64,000 bases of DNA from JBQTII01 sp052388275 (GTDB lineage Bacteria > Actinomycetota > Actinomycetes > Sporichthyales > Sporichthyaceae). Of the stretch, positions 26,239 through 35,199 are shown piece by piece. Position 1 is the first letter of the stretch, and every line of letters starts with the position of its first letter. Below the pieces are notes generated by a model. That model made no database searches and was not told the DNA's origin. It was given only the letters and a program-made list of their open reading frames with translations. The stretch is taken from positions 1-64,000 of the forward strand of contig JBQTII010000063.1 of assembly GCA_052388275.1 (NCBI GenBank), given 5' to 3'. Made by a program: the position numbers and the translations under genes.

Positions 26239-27915
26239 TCAGCAGCGCCGGCAGCTGCGGCCTTTGGGGTCGAGTTTATTGGCGGGGATGCGGTAGGTGA
26301 GTTGGGCGACCCAGCCGTTGCCTTTGCGGACGATGGTGCGTTCGCGGATGCAGACGCGGGCGCGTTCGGCGCGGGTGGGGGCGCCTTTGCCGGTGCGCAG
26401 GTCGGCGCAGTCCGGGATCAGGCCCTGAAATTCGATGTTGTTGTCATCGCCGCGCACGATGGTGAGGCGGGTGCCTTTGCGGGTTTGGAACTTGTACGGG
26501 GCGGCGAAGCAGAGCTGGTTCTCTCGGGAGATGCGTCGGGCTTCGGCTTCGCTGGTGGGGGTGACGTCGGTCTCGGTGATGCGTTTGCCCCAGGTGCGTC
26601 CGTTGTTGGGGTTGGTGAAGCCGAAGACGACGAAGTCTCGGCTCAGGCCGGAGCTCGCGCTGCAGGTGGGGGCACTGACGCCGGTGGCGGAGGTGGATTG
26701 ACCTTCGCCGACGGTTTGGCGGCTGGCGAACAGGGTGGCGTCATCGTCCCCGCCGCTGGCGCGGACGTTGTAGGAGTTATCGGGTCCGGGTTCGGGATTG
26801 GCGCTGCAGACGCCGACCGCCGGGTCGCAGGCACCCGTCGCGGAGCCTTCCGGTGGGGTGACCGTCCCGGGCGGATCCGTCGGCGGGGGCGGGGGCGGCG
26901 GCGGCGGAGGAGGAGGAGGGGGCGGAGGCGGGGGCGGCGGAGGGGGCGGCGGCGGCGGCGGAGGCGGGGGGGCAGCGGGCGCGGGGACGACGCTCGAGCA
27001 GGTGGAGAACTCGGAGGTATTGCCGACGTTGTCGGTCGCGGTCGCGGAGTAACGCGCCCCTGGGGGCACCGCGAGCTGACCGGCTGCGCCCGCGGCGACG
27101 TTGGCGGCGGTACCGACGAAGGTGCGGCCCTCACGATCTGCGGTACAGGTGAACACCTCAATGTCGAAGGGAGGTGACCCGCCCGAGCTCTCCGTGGCGG
27201 TCGGTGCAATGAAGGTGAAGGTGCTGGGAGTGGCCTGCGCCCCGACCATCGGCGCAATGATCCCGTCGTTGGCGCCGGCGCCCAGCACGATATTGCGGGT
27301 GACAGCGCCGAAGGCGTTGTCGAATACCGGCGAGCGGGTGATCGTCACCCGGCTGATGGAGGTGGAAGCAACCTCAATGGAGGAGGAACCGACCACGATC
27401 CCCCGGCCGAAGGCGGATACGGCCAGTCCGCGGATGACGACTTGATCGGCGAGGGAGACAGGGGGGTCTGTCCCGTTCTCGATGGGGGCGTTCGATGCGA
27501 CGCTCAGCCCGTCGAATGTGTTCACCATCGCGATGACGGGGGCCAGGGGAAGGGGTGCCGTGCGTGTTCCGCCGTCGGGGTCCGAAAGGGCGTCGATGAC
27601 CAAGGGGCCCACGATGGCCGGCAGCGCCATGGTGGTCACCGTGAGGTTGGTGACCGAGTCGGCGAAGCGGATCCGGGTGAGCTGCTGGTCGCCGCGTATG
27701 GAGTTCGCCTTGGCGATGGCCTCCCGCAGGCTGCACGTCGGCGGGCTGGGACTTTCGCAGTCGCCGGGTGCGTCGTTCTCGTCGGCACCGGTGGTCACGA
27801 CGATGTCGACGTCGAAATCGATGGGTTCGACCGCCTGCGCGGCAGTTCCCAACCCGTGTAGGCCCGTCAGAGCCAGGACCGCTCCCAGGGCCAGTGCCGG
27901 TGTACCTGCGCGCAT
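26239..27915 (-). CDS. Secreted CSLREA-domain protein with a 30-proline run
   Basis: The 558-residue protein has a signal peptide (MRAGTPALALGAVLALTG) and an N-terminal CSLREA motif (TCSLREAIAKAN) that marks secreted right-handed beta-helix proteins. A middle beta-helix-like part follows, and codons at 26881-26970 are 30 unbroken prolines. The C-terminal part is Cys- and Arg-rich (CADLRTGKGAPTRAERARVC, ending CRRC). It is exported and probably surface-exposed, role unknown. ATG at 27915 is preferred over an upstream GTG at 27933. It is convergent with the cyclase-like gene (stops 8 nt apart). Confidence 0.75.
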   Translation of the reverse strand: MRAGTPALALGAVLALTGLHGLGTAAQAVEPIDFDVDIVVTTGADENDAPGDCESPSPPTCSLREAIAKANSIRGDQQLTRIRFADSVTNLTVTTMALPAIVGPLVIDALSDPDGGTRTAPLPLAPVIAMVNTFDGLSVASNAPIENGTDPPVSLADQVVIRGLAVSAFGRGIVVGSSSIEVASTSISRVTITRSPVFDNAFGAVTRNIVLGAGANDGIIAPMVGAQATPSTFTFIAPTATESSGGSPPFDIEVFTCTADREGRTFVGTAANVAAGAAGQLAVPPGARYSATATDNVGNTSEFSTCSSVVPAPAAPPPPPPPPPPPPPPPPPPPPPPPPPPPPPPTDPPGTVTPPEGSATGACDPAVGVCSANPEPGPDNSYNVRASGGDDDATLFASRQTVGEGQSTSATGVSAPTCSASSGLSRDFVVFGFTNPNNGRTWGKRITETDVTPTSEAEARRISRENQLCFAAPYKFQTRKGTRLTIVRGDDNNIEFQGLIPDCADLRTGKGAPTRAERARVCIRERTIVRKGNGWVAQLTYRIPANKLDPKGRSCRRC

Positions 27916-28063
27916 TGAGATCCGTCCCGTCACAGTGATTGACAGTCATTTTCGGGACATCGGGGTGTGGGAGGAAAGCGGATTACGCCGGACGAACAGC
28001 GTGCAGGGTCCGAAACATTTACGACATAATGAGTCGGGCCCGGCGCGTTCACTGCGCCTGCAG

Positions 28064-28138
28064 CGACTGGCCGCAGATCGACTGGCCGCAGATCGACTGG
28101 CCGCAGATCGACAGGCCGCAGATCGACAGGCCGCACGT
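28064..28138. repeat. 15-bp tandem repeat, five units
   Basis: The unit CGACTGGCCGCAGAT runs five times from 28064. The first three copies are identical, the fourth and fifth change T to A (CGACAGG), and the fifth ends in CGT. A degenerate sixth copy may follow. It lies between the CSLREA gene start and the hydrolase stop. As 15 is a multiple of three it gives repeating peptides in several frames, none of which is part of a supported gene. Confidence 0.85.
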
Positions 28139-28179
28139 CGAGTTGGCGCAAGGCCATGGCCGCCCGTGCGGATGGCCGG

Positions 28180-29763
28180 CTACGGCACCGGCACCGGCGT
28201 CCGCGCACACGTGGCATCGGCGCGATCGCCGGGGCGGCGCGCGGGCAGGGCGCCGGTGGCCAGGTAGGCGGCGACGGCGGCGTCGATGCAGCGATTGCCA
28301 TACAGAGACCCCGCGTGGGTGGTGGCTCCGCGCTCGGCGACCAGGACCGCGCCCGCGAACTCCCGCCGCACCGCCAGGGCGCCGGCGTAGGGCGCGGCGC
28401 CGTCACCGGTGGCGTGGATCAGCAGGATCGGGCCCGGGAACAGCGCACCGTCCACCCGAGCGGGCTCCCCCGGGGGCACCGGCCAGAACGTGCAGGGGGC
28501 GGAGAACCAGAAGCCGCCCCAGATCCCGAACGGGGCCGCCGGCGCGAGCGCGAACGCCTCGCGCCGGAGCTGGGCGTAACTGCGCGGGAAGGGTCCGTCG
28601 GTGCACACGGTGGCCAGGAACGCGGCGTAGCTGTTGTCGTCCCCGGGGGAGCCGATGGCCTGGTAAAGCCCCCGGATCGCTCCCCGCCGCCCGTCCCGCC
28701 ACGCGGCCCACGCGGCCGCGATCTCGGGCCAGGCCTCCTCCGCGAACCCGGCGTCGGAGAACACATCAGCCCATTCCGCCGGGCCGACCCCGGCGAGCGG
28801 AGCGCGGCGCAGGGCCGCGAGCTCGCCCGCGTAGGCCGCGCGGACGCCGGCGGCCCTGCGCCCGAGCGCATACGTGGCGTGGTGGGCGGCGAGCCAGCCG
28901 AAGAACTCGGTGATGACCGCCTCGAACGCGATGGCCTGCGCCCGGCCACCGTCGCCGTAGCCGGGGTAATCGGGGGGGACACTGCTGTCGAGCACCAGGC
29001 GGCGGACCCGGTTCGGGTAGGCGCTGGCGTAGGCCTGGGCCAGGAAGGTGCCGTAGGAGAAGCCGTAGAAGTTGATCTGCTCCGCGCCGAGCGCGGCCCG
29101 CAGCGCGTCCAGGTCGCGCACGGTGTCGACGGTCTTCACATGGGGCAACAGGGCGGCGTTACGGGCCTGGCAATCCGCGATGTACGCGCGGATCTTGGCC
29201 AGCCAGGCCCGTTCGGCCCGTTCGGCCGGTTCGCCGGCGCCGGCGCCGCCGCTGTTCCGGCGCAGGGTGTAGTCCGGGCGCGGGCCCTTCGCGAAGGCCG
29301 GGTCGCACCCCAGCGCCGGGCGGCTCGCGCCCACCCCGCGTGGATCGAACCCGATCCAGTCGTAGAGCTTTCCCGCACCGCGCGGCACCGCGTCCGGCAG
29401 GAAGGCGGGCAGGCTCAGCCCGGACCCGCCCGGGCCCCCCGGGTTGGTGAGCATCACGCCTTGGCGCGGCGCCTTGCCGCGGGCCTTCACCCGGGAGACG
29501 GCGAGCGTGATCTGACGCCCAGTCGGCACCGCCCAGTCCAGCGGCACCGACAGTGACCCGCACTGCGCCTTCGCGGCCCGCAGGTCGGGGTCCGCGCAGC
29601 GGCCCCAGGCGATAGTCCGCACCACGTCGGGCTCGGGCGAGGCGGCGGTGCCGGCGCCCGATCTGTCCCCGGCGTCCGGACTGGCCACCGACACCCCCGC
29701 GACGAGCAGGGCGCCCGCCGCGGCCATCGCGATCACCGGGAGCTGTGCCCGCCTCTGCCGCAC
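28180..29763 (-). CDS. Secreted alpha/beta hydrolase, peptidase S33 (tripeptidyl aminopeptidase-like)
   Basis: The 527-residue enzyme has a signal peptide (AQLPVIAMAAAGALLVAG). The catalytic serine is in NFYGFSYGTFLAQAYA, the oxyanion region in LTNPGGPGGSGLS, Asp in LIHATGDGAAP and His in RGATTHAGSLYGN. The C-terminal TAP-like domain is complete. It resembles the Streptomyces SlpD/SlpE and Mycobacterium CaeA-type proteases. GTG at 29763 is chosen because GGGGAGGG ends about 5 nt before it; the frame reads on through the tRNA upstream and that extension is not coding. Substrate is unknown. Confidence 0.85.
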   Translation of the reverse strand: MRQRRAQLPVIAMAAAGALLVAGVSVASPDAGDRSGAGTAASPEPDVVRTIAWGRCADPDLRAAKAQCGSLSVPLDWAVPTGRQITLAVSRVKARGKAPRQGVMLTNPGGPGGSGLSLPAFLPDAVPRGAGKLYDWIGFDPRGVGASRPALGCDPAFAKGPRPDYTLRRNSGGAGAGEPAERAERAWLAKIRAYIADCQARNAALLPHVKTVDTVRDLDALRAALGAEQINFYGFSYGTFLAQAYASAYPNRVRRLVLDSSVPPDYPGYGDGGRAQAIAFEAVITEFFGWLAAHHATYALGRRAAGVRAAYAGELAALRRAPLAGVGPAEWADVFSDAGFAEEAWPEIAAAWAAWRDGRRGAIRGLYQAIGSPGDDNSYAAFLATVCTDGPFPRSYAQLRREAFALAPAAPFGIWGGFWFSAPCTFWPVPPGEPARVDGALFPGPILLIHATGDGAAPYAGALAVRREFAGAVLVAERGATTHAGSLYGNRCIDAAVAAYLATGALPARRPGDRADATCARTPVPVP

Positions 29764-29903
29764 GGCACCCTCCCCGGCGAAAGACGCGTCAGATCGATGC
29801 CCGGATGCTAGACCCGCAGCGTCGGCGGCATCGATCCGCACCGCTGGCCGCGTCGCGCCAGTGCGGGTGCCGCGGGGTGCGAGGGTTCGCGCGGGGGGTG
29901 CGG

Positions 29904-29987
29904 TGCCGAGGGCGGGAGTCGAACCCGCACGACCTTGTGAGTCAGCTGGGTTTGAGCCAGCCGCGTCTGCCATTCCGCCACCCCGGC
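29904..29987 (-). tRNA. tRNA-Leu (anticodon CAA)
   Basis: On the minus strand, the acceptor stem GCCGGGG pairs with CCTCGGC, with one G-T. The anticodon stem GCTGG/CCAGC holds the loop CTCAAAC, giving CAA, which reads UUG. The long variable arm (TGACTCACAAGGTCGT region) and the T loop GGGTTCGACTCCC are typical of class II tRNA-Leu. Discriminator is A; the genome has CC then G, so CCA is not fully encoded. Length is 84 nt. Confidence 0.95.
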
Positions 29988-30062
29988 AGGAGTGCGAGGC
30001 CAAGCTTAGAGCCACCCTCGCGCCAGTGCCGACGCACGATTCTGCGAGGTCGGCGAGCGCAC

Positions 30063-30117
30063 TGTGCTACCTCCTGGACCATGGGCGGAGCCGATTTCTG
30101 GTCGAGGAGGTAGCACA
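30063..30117 (+). promoter_or_regulatory. 18-bp inverted repeat upstream of pdtaR
   Basis: TGTGCTACCTCCTGGACC at 30063-30080 pairs with 30100-30117 at 17 of 18 positions, around a 19-nt loop. It ends 31 nt before the pdtaR ATG and lies between divergently oriented tRNA-Leu and pdtaR. It could be an RNA hairpin in the pdtaR leader or a large operator. The right arm contains AGGAGG, but it is too far from the ATG to act as its ribosome site. Confidence 0.6.
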
Positions 30118-30148
30118 ACGCAGTGGGCGCGCTCGTTACGCTCCCCCC

Positions 30149-30751
30149 ATGACCTCCAGGCCGCGCCGCGTCGTGATCGCGGAGGACGAGGCCCTGATCC
30201 GGATGGATCTGGCGGAGATGCTCATCGAGGAGGGCTACACGGTCGTCGCCGCCGTCGGGGACGGGCAGGCGGCGATCGACGCAGCCGCACAGCACCGCCC
30301 CGACCTGGTGATTCTCGACGTCAAGATGCCGATCCTGGACGGCATCACCGCCGCGGAGGCGATCGTCGCGGGCCGCGGCGCCGCGGTGATCATGCTGACG
30401 GCGTTCTCCCAGAAGGACCTCATCGCCCGCGCCCGCGACGCCGGCGCAATGGCCTACTTGGTCAAGCCCTTCACCAAGTCCGATCTGCTGCCGGCGATCG
30501 AGATGGCCACCTCGCGCCACGCGGAGATCGTCGCGCTCGAAGCCGAGGTCGCCGAACTCGGGGAGCGTCTGGAGGTCCGCAAGCTCGTCGACCGGGCCAA
30601 GGGGTTGTTGCAGTCCTCCTACGGCCTGAGCGAGCCGGATGCGTTCCGGTGGATCCAGAAGGCGTCGATGGACCGCCGGATGAGTATGAAGGCGGTGGCC
30701 GAGGTCATTATCGATGACGCCGCGAACGCTCCCGATACCGGACAAAGGTGA
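30149..30751 (+). CDS. pdtaR: ANTAR-domain response regulator (PdtaR type)
   Basis: The 200-residue regulator has an N-terminal receiver with Asp in LVILDVKMP, the acidic pair in VIAEDEALIRMD, Thr in MLTAFSQ and Lys in LVKPFTK. A coiled linker leads to a C-terminal ANTAR RNA-binding domain (LVDRAKGLLQSSYGLSEPDA, then FRWIQKASMDRRMSMKAVAE). It matches mycobacterial PdtaR, which acts with the sensor kinase PdtaS by transcription antitermination. PdtaR is near polA in mycobacteria too, though here the liv genes intervene. No kinase gene is in the window. ATG at 30149 follows an 18-bp inverted repeat. Confidence 0.9.
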   Translation: MTSRPRRVVIAEDEALIRMDLAEMLIEEGYTVVAAVGDGQAAIDAAAQHRPDLVILDVKMPILDGITAAEAIVAGRGAAVIMLTAFSQKDLIARARDAGAMAYLVKPFTKSDLLPAIEMATSRHAEIVALEAEVAELGERLEVRKLVDRAKGLLQSSYGLSEPDAFRWIQKASMDRRMSMKAVAEVIIDDAANAPDTGQR

Positions 30752-30959
30752 ACCATTCCCACCCCAGAAGATCACGAACGCGACACGGTTGCTTTTTGGA
30801 AAGGTAAGTCCCCCGACTGGGGGGTGGTTCTCCACTAAGTTCCGAGCACACCGCCGGTGGCGGTGTCGGCACGCGGCGTGACCCCAGCAGTCGCTGGGAT
30901 CTCATGTTTCACTCCGGCACCGTTGGGGACCGGCGCAGAAGCCTAAGGAGAAGGACCCC

Positions 30960-32417
30960 ATGGCACGAGCATTTCCCGCCGCCCGGGTACTGGCGATCGT
31001 GGCCGCTGCCGGCCTCGTCCTGGCCGCCTGCGGTGACGACGACGAAGAAGTGACCGCCGCGCCGCCCGCGTCCGCGCAGCCCAGCACGGGTGCCAGCGGC
31101 GCCGGCAATGGGGTGCTCAAGCTGGGCACCCTGCTGCCGGAGACCGGTAGCCTGGCGATCCTCGGTCCGCCAGAGATCGCCGCCGTCAAGCTCGCGGTCG
31201 CGGACATCAACGCCGCCGGCGGGGTGCTCGGCAAGCCGGTCGAGGTGGAATACGCGGACTCCGGCGACACCAAGACCGACATCGCCAGCCAGTCGGTGAA
31301 CCGCCTCATCGACGCGGGGGTCGACGCCATCGTGGGCGCGGCGTCCTCCTCGGTGACGCTGACCGTCATCGACCGCATCACCGGCAGCGGGATCCTGCAG
31401 ATCTCCCCGGCCAACACCTCCACCACGCTGACCAGCTACGCGGACAAGGGCCTGTACTTCCGCACCGCGCCCTCGGACGTCTACCAGGGCCGCGTCGTCG
31501 GGGAGACCGCGCTGGACGACGGCGCCGAGACCCTGGGCATCCTCGCCCTGCAGGACGCCTACGGCACCAGCCTCGCCGAGCAGGCCTCCAAGGCCTTCAC
31601 CGACGGCGGCGGCGAGGTCGTGGCCACCGAGATCTACGACCCGACCGCGAGCGAGTTCTCCGCCGAGGTCGGCAAGGTCCTGGCCGAGAGCCCGGACGCG
31701 ATCGCGGTCATCGGGTTCGATGAGACCTCGAAGATCCTCGACGAGCTCGTGAAGGCGAAGTTCCTGCCGCTCAAGGGCGAGAAGAAGATCTACTTCGTCG
31801 ACGGCAACATGTCCAACGTCAACTATGTCAAGCGGGCCAAGGGCGAGATCGCGGGCATCAAGGGCACCGTCCCGGGCGCTGCCCCGTCCGCGGAGTTCCA
31901 GACACGCCTGCTCGAGGTCGACGCGGCGTTGAAGGACTTCAGCTACGCGGGTGAGGCCTACGACGCGGTGAACCTGGTGGCGCTCTCGGCCGAGGCGGCC
32001 GGCTCGGATGCCGGTACCTCGATCGCGGCGAAGATGGTGGAGACCTCCTCCGGTGGCGAGAAGTGCGGCACGTTCGCCGACTGCCTCGCCCTGCTCAAGG
32101 CCGGCACGGACATCGACTACGACGGCCAGGCCGGTCCGGTGGAGTTCGACGCGGAGGGTAACCCCAGCGTTGCGGCGATGGGCGTGTACCAGTACGGCGA
32201 CGACGCCACCTTCAAACTGCTCAAGACCGTCAGCGGTGCGATCGACGGCAGCACCCCGTCGACCAGCGTCGACGCGGACGGCAACGCGGCCCCGGCTCCG
32301 ACCGCCGAGGCCACCGCCGAGCCGACCGAGGAACCGACCGAGGAGGCCACCGCCGACAGCGGCAGCCCCTCGGCCTCGGAGGAGAGCGCCGAACCGGCCG
32401 CCACCAGCACCCCGTAA
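30960..32417 (+). CDS. livK: Branched-chain amino acid ABC transporter substrate-binding lipoprotein
   Basis: The 485-residue protein has a lipoprotein signal peptide with lipobox LAAC at residues about 21-24, followed by an acidic linker and a periplasmic-binding-protein type I fold (LLPETGSLAILGPPEIAAVK, then AIVGAASSSVTLTVIDRI). The C-terminal 70 residues form a disordered tail rich in Ala, Thr, Glu and Pro (PTAEATAEPTEEPTEEATAD). It is convergent with the livFGMH operon rather than part of it. AAGGAGAAGG precedes the ATG. A terminator hairpin follows. Substrate may be leucine, isoleucine, valine or an amide. Confidence 0.9.
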   Translation: MARAFPAARVLAIVAAAGLVLAACGDDDEEVTAAPPASAQPSTGASGAGNGVLKLGTLLPETGSLAILGPPEIAAVKLAVADINAAGGVLGKPVEVEYADSGDTKTDIASQSVNRLIDAGVDAIVGAASSSVTLTVIDRITGSGILQISPANTSTTLTSYADKGLYFRTAPSDVYQGRVVGETALDDGAETLGILALQDAYGTSLAEQASKAFTDGGGEVVATEIYDPTASEFSAEVGKVLAESPDAIAVIGFDETSKILDELVKAKFLPLKGEKKIYFVDGNMSNVNYVKRAKGEIAGIKGTVPGAAPSAEFQTRLLEVDAALKDFSYAGEAYDAVNLVALSAEAAGSDAGTSIAAKMVETSSGGEKCGTFADCLALLKAGTDIDYDGQAGPVEFDAEGNPSVAAMGVYQYGDDATFKLLKTVSGAIDGSTPSTSVDADGNAAPAPTAEATAEPTEEPTEEATADSGSPSASEESAEPAATSTP

Positions 32418-32448
32418 TACCCGCTCCACCCCAGCACGAGCACCGAGC

Positions 32449-32477
32449 CGAAGGCCCCGTCGCTGACGGGGCCTTCG
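32449..32477 (+). terminator. Terminator after livK
   Basis: CGAAGGCCCCGTC at 32449-32461 pairs perfectly with 32465-32477 over a 3-nt GCT loop, a 13-bp GC-rich stem 32 nt after the livK stop. Confidence 0.85.
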
Positions 32478-32491
32478 CGGTAGTGAGGTCT

Positions 32492-32550
32492 CCATCTTCT
32501 GTGTGTGTCCCGGGCTAATCCGGGGCCGCGAAACCCCGACACGCATACAG
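32492..32550. repeat. Copy of a dispersed palindromic repeat (degenerate)
   Basis: The right part, CCCGACACGCATACAG at 32535-32550, is identical to the arms found at 42645 and 51739. The left part at 32492-32514 (CATCTTCTGTGTGTG...) is a diverged inverted copy. It lies between the livK terminator and the livF stop, and is one of three loci in the window. Confidence 0.7.
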
Positions 32551-32560
32551 CGGTTGGGGG

Positions 32561-33289
32561 TCAGGCGCGGGCGAGCGAACCCAGGTACAGCTCGATCACC
32601 TTGGGGTCGCCGATCAGCGAGGCGCCGGACCCGGTGTACGCGTTGCGGCCCCCGTCCAGCACGTAGCCGCGGTCGCAGATCTGCAGGCAACGGCGCGCGT
32701 TCTGCTCCACCATCACCACCGTCACCCCCGTGCGGTTGATCCGCTTGGTCCGGATGAACACCTCGTCCTGCAACACCGGCGACAGCCCGGCGGAGGGCTC
32801 GTCGAGCAGCAGCACCGTCGGGGAGGCCATCAGTGCCCTGCCCATCGCCACCATCTGCCGTTCGCCGCCCGAGAGCGAGCCCGCGCGCTGGGTGCGGCGG
32901 GCGCCCAGCATCGGGAACAGGTCGGCGACGTAGGCGAAGCGCTCCTTGAACTGCTTGGGGGTACGGAACACCCCCATCTGCAGGTTCTCCTCGATGGTCA
33001 AGGTGGCGAAGACGTTGTTGGTCTGCGGCACGAAGCCGACCCCGCGGGCGACGAGCTGATCTGCGCGCAGGCCGGTGATGTCGTCCCCGCCCAGGGTCAC
33101 CGTTCCCTCGCGAACCGGGACCAGGCCGAACATCGCCTTGAGCAGCGTGGACTTGCCGGCTCCGTTCGGGCCGATGATCGCGACGAGCTCGCCGGCGTCG
33201 GCGTGCAGATCCGCGCCCTTGAGGATGTCGACGCCGGGCAGGTAGCCGGCCACGATCCCGCTCGCGCGCAGCAGCGCTGTCTCACTCAA
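32561..33289 (-). CDS. livF: Branched-chain amino acid ABC transporter ATP-binding protein LivF
   Basis: The 242-residue ATPase powers uptake with LivG. Walker A is GPNGAGKSTLL, the signature is LSGGERQMVAMGRAL, and Walker B is VLLLDEPSAGLSP. The length is normal for LivF. It overlaps livG by 8 nt and is the last gene of the livH-livM-livG-livF operon. Confidence 0.94.
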   Translation of the reverse strand: MSETALLRASGIVAGYLPGVDILKGADLHADAGELVAIIGPNGAGKSTLLKAMFGLVPVREGTVTLGGDDITGLRADQLVARGVGFVPQTNNVFATLTIEENLQMGVFRTPKQFKERFAYVADLFPMLGARRTQRAGSLSGGERQMVAMGRALMASPTVLLLDEPSAGLSPVLQDEVFIRTKRINRTGVTVVMVEQNARRCLQICDRGYVLDGGRNAYTGSGASLIGDPKVIELYLGSLARA

Positions 33290-34190
33290 GGTTCTCTCCC
33301 GTCAGCTGTTCGGCTCCGGCCATCTGCTCGGCCTCGGCCAGGCGGGCCTCCTCCTCGTCGAAGGACAGGGGGGCGTCGTGGTGGGAACCGAGATAGGCGT
33401 CGATCACGGCGCTGTTGGCCATCACGACCTGCGGCGGTCCCTCGGCCACGATGGCGCCCTGCGCCATCACCACGACCCAGTCCGCGATGTGCCGCACGAC
33501 GTCCATGTCGTGCTCGACGAAGACCACGGTCATGCCGTCGGCGCGCAGGGACTGGATGTGCCCGAGCAGGGACTGGGTCAGCGCCGGGTTCACCCCGGCC
33601 ATGGGCTCGTCCAGCATCACCAAACGCGGGGAGGTCATCAGGGCGCGGGCCATCTCCAGCAGTTTGCGCTGCCCGCCGGAGAGGCTGCCGGCGAAATCAG
33701 TGGCCTTGTCGGCGAGCGAGAACCGCTCCAGCAGTTCCAGTGCGCGGGCCGTCGTCGCCGCCTCCTGCGAACGCCACAACGGGCGCAGCATCGCCGCCGC
33801 GAGCGACTCCCCGCGCTGCCCGCCCGCGCCCAGACGCATGTTGTCCAGCACCGTCAGCTTGTTCAGCGCCTTGGTGAGCTGGAAGGTGCGCACCATCCCG
33901 CGGCGGGCTACGCGGTGTGGCGCCAGTCCGCTGATCACCTTGCCCTCAAAGGTCCAGGCACCGGCCTCGGCGGCGTCGAAGCCGGTGAGCAGGTTGAACA
34001 GCGTGGTCTTGCCGGCCCCGTTGGGCCCGATCAGCGCGGTGATCGCGCCGCGCTGGATCTCCAGGTGATCCACGTTGACGGCCCTCAGCCCGCCGAAGCG
34101 GCGCACCACGGCGTCGGCCACCACAAGCGGGTCCGGCTTGGGGGCGCCCGGCAGGTGGGGTACGGGGGCCAAGGATTCACTTTCGAGCAT
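33282..34190 (-). CDS. livG: Branched-chain amino acid ABC transporter ATP-binding protein LivG
   Basis: The 302-residue ATPase has Walker A GPNGAGKTTLF, signature LSGGQRKLLEMARAL and Walker B LVMLDEPMAGVNP. It carries an N-terminal proline-rich extension (PHLPGAPKPDPLVV) and a C-terminal acidic tail (LAEAEQMAGAEQLTGENLE) beyond the usual 250-residue core. It overlaps livM by 14 nt and livF by 8 nt. Confidence 0.94.
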   Translation of the reverse strand: MLESESLAPVPHLPGAPKPDPLVVADAVVRRFGGLRAVNVDHLEIQRGAITALIGPNGAGKTTLFNLLTGFDAAEAGAWTFEGKVISGLAPHRVARRGMVRTFQLTKALNKLTVLDNMRLGAGGQRGESLAAAMLRPLWRSQEAATTARALELLERFSLADKATDFAGSLSGGQRKLLEMARALMTSPRLVMLDEPMAGVNPALTQSLLGHIQSLRADGMTVVFVEHDMDVVRHIADWVVVMAQGAIVAEGPPQVVMANSAVIDAYLGSHHDAPLSFDEEEARLAEAEQMAGAEQLTGENLE

Positions 34191-35199
34191 CGAGGGCCAG
34201 CTCCTTCTTGTCCCCGAAGATCCCCTGCGGGCGGAAGACCAGCAGCAGGACCAGCCCGAGCCCGACCAGCATGAAGCGCACCTGGCCGACCTGGCTGCCG
34301 TCCATCAGCGAGGTCGGGATGTGTCCGTTGTCCACAGCCTCGCGCAGCGCGTTGTCGGTGAACGCCAGCAGCGTCCAGAAGATCATCGCGCCCGCCACCG
34401 GGCCCAGCACCCGGGCGGTGCCGCCCAGGATCAGCGCGGTGTAGAGGAAGAACGTCGTCGCGGTGCCGAACAGATCCGGCTGCACCGAGCCCTTGCCCAG
34501 CGCCACCATGAATCCGCCGAGAGAGCCGATCACCCCGCCCAGGACCAGGGCCTGCATCTTGTAGGCGTAGACGTTCTTGCCCAGGCTGCGCACCGCGTCC
34601 TCGTCCTCGCGGATCGCCTTGAGGACCCGGCCCCAGGGGCTGCGCATGAGCAGGAACACCACCACGCAGCACAGCGCGACGAGCGTCCAGCCGACCGTCA
34701 TCACCCACAGGGTCCGGGTGTCGAAGTCGACGCCGAACACCCCGTACTGCGTGCGGTTCACTGCGGCCGGATCGCCGGTGCCCGGATAGGGCGAGAGGTC
34801 GAAGAAGCCCTGGGAGAACTGCTGAAGACCATCCGTCCCGCCGAGGCGATCCTCCAGCGACACCGCGCGCAGAACCAGGCGGATGATCTCCGCGGCGGCC
34901 AGGGTGACGATCGCCAGGTAGTCGGCCCGCAGGCGTAGTGTCGGGATGCCGAGCAGGACGGCCAGGACGACGGACAGGCCGAGCCCGATGCCGATGCCGG
35001 CCCAGAACGGCAGCCCGTAACTGGAGACCGAGACCGCGAGCCCGTAGGCCCCCATCGCCACGAACGCGGCCTGCCCGAAGTTGAGCAGCCCGGCGTAACC
35101 GAAGTGGATGTTGAGCCCGATCGCCGCGAGGGCGAAGTACACCGCGTCGATGCCCAGCCCGGATTCGACGGAGTTGGTGAGGATCGCTGCCCAGTCCAT
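34177..35199 (-). CDS. livM: Branched-chain amino acid ABC transporter permease LivM
   Basis: The 340-residue permease has about nine hydrophobic helices and the LivM pattern (YFALAAIGLNIHFGYAGLLN, then FGQAAFVAMGAYGLAV). The EAA-like cytoplasmic loop is RVLKAIREDEDAVRSLGKN. It forms the channel with LivH. The start codon shares 1 nt with the livH stop (TGATG), so the two permeases are translationally coupled. Confidence 0.93.
   Translation of the reverse strand: MDWAAILTNSVESGLGIDAVYFALAAIGLNIHFGYAGLLNFGQAAFVAMGAYGLAVSVSSYGLPFWAGIGIGLGLSVVLAVLLGIPTLRLRADYLAIVTLAAAEIIRLVLRAVSLEDRLGGTDGLQQFSQGFFDLSPYPGTGDPAAVNRTQYGVFGVDFDTRTLWVMTVGWTLVALCCVVVFLLMRSPWGRVLKAIREDEDAVRSLGKNVYAYKMQALVLGGVIGSLGGFMVALGKGSVQPDLFGTATTFFLYTALILGGTARVLGPVAGAMIFWTLLAFTDNALREAVDNGHIPTSLMDGSQVGQVRFMLVGLGLVLLLVFRPQGIFGDKKELALDARK

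Noticed and set aside
27930..28406. Gene with RPVDL pentapeptide repeats on the minus strand
   Set aside because: The peptide repeat is a by-product of the 15-bp tandem DNA repeat, and the frame overlaps the hydrolase gene.
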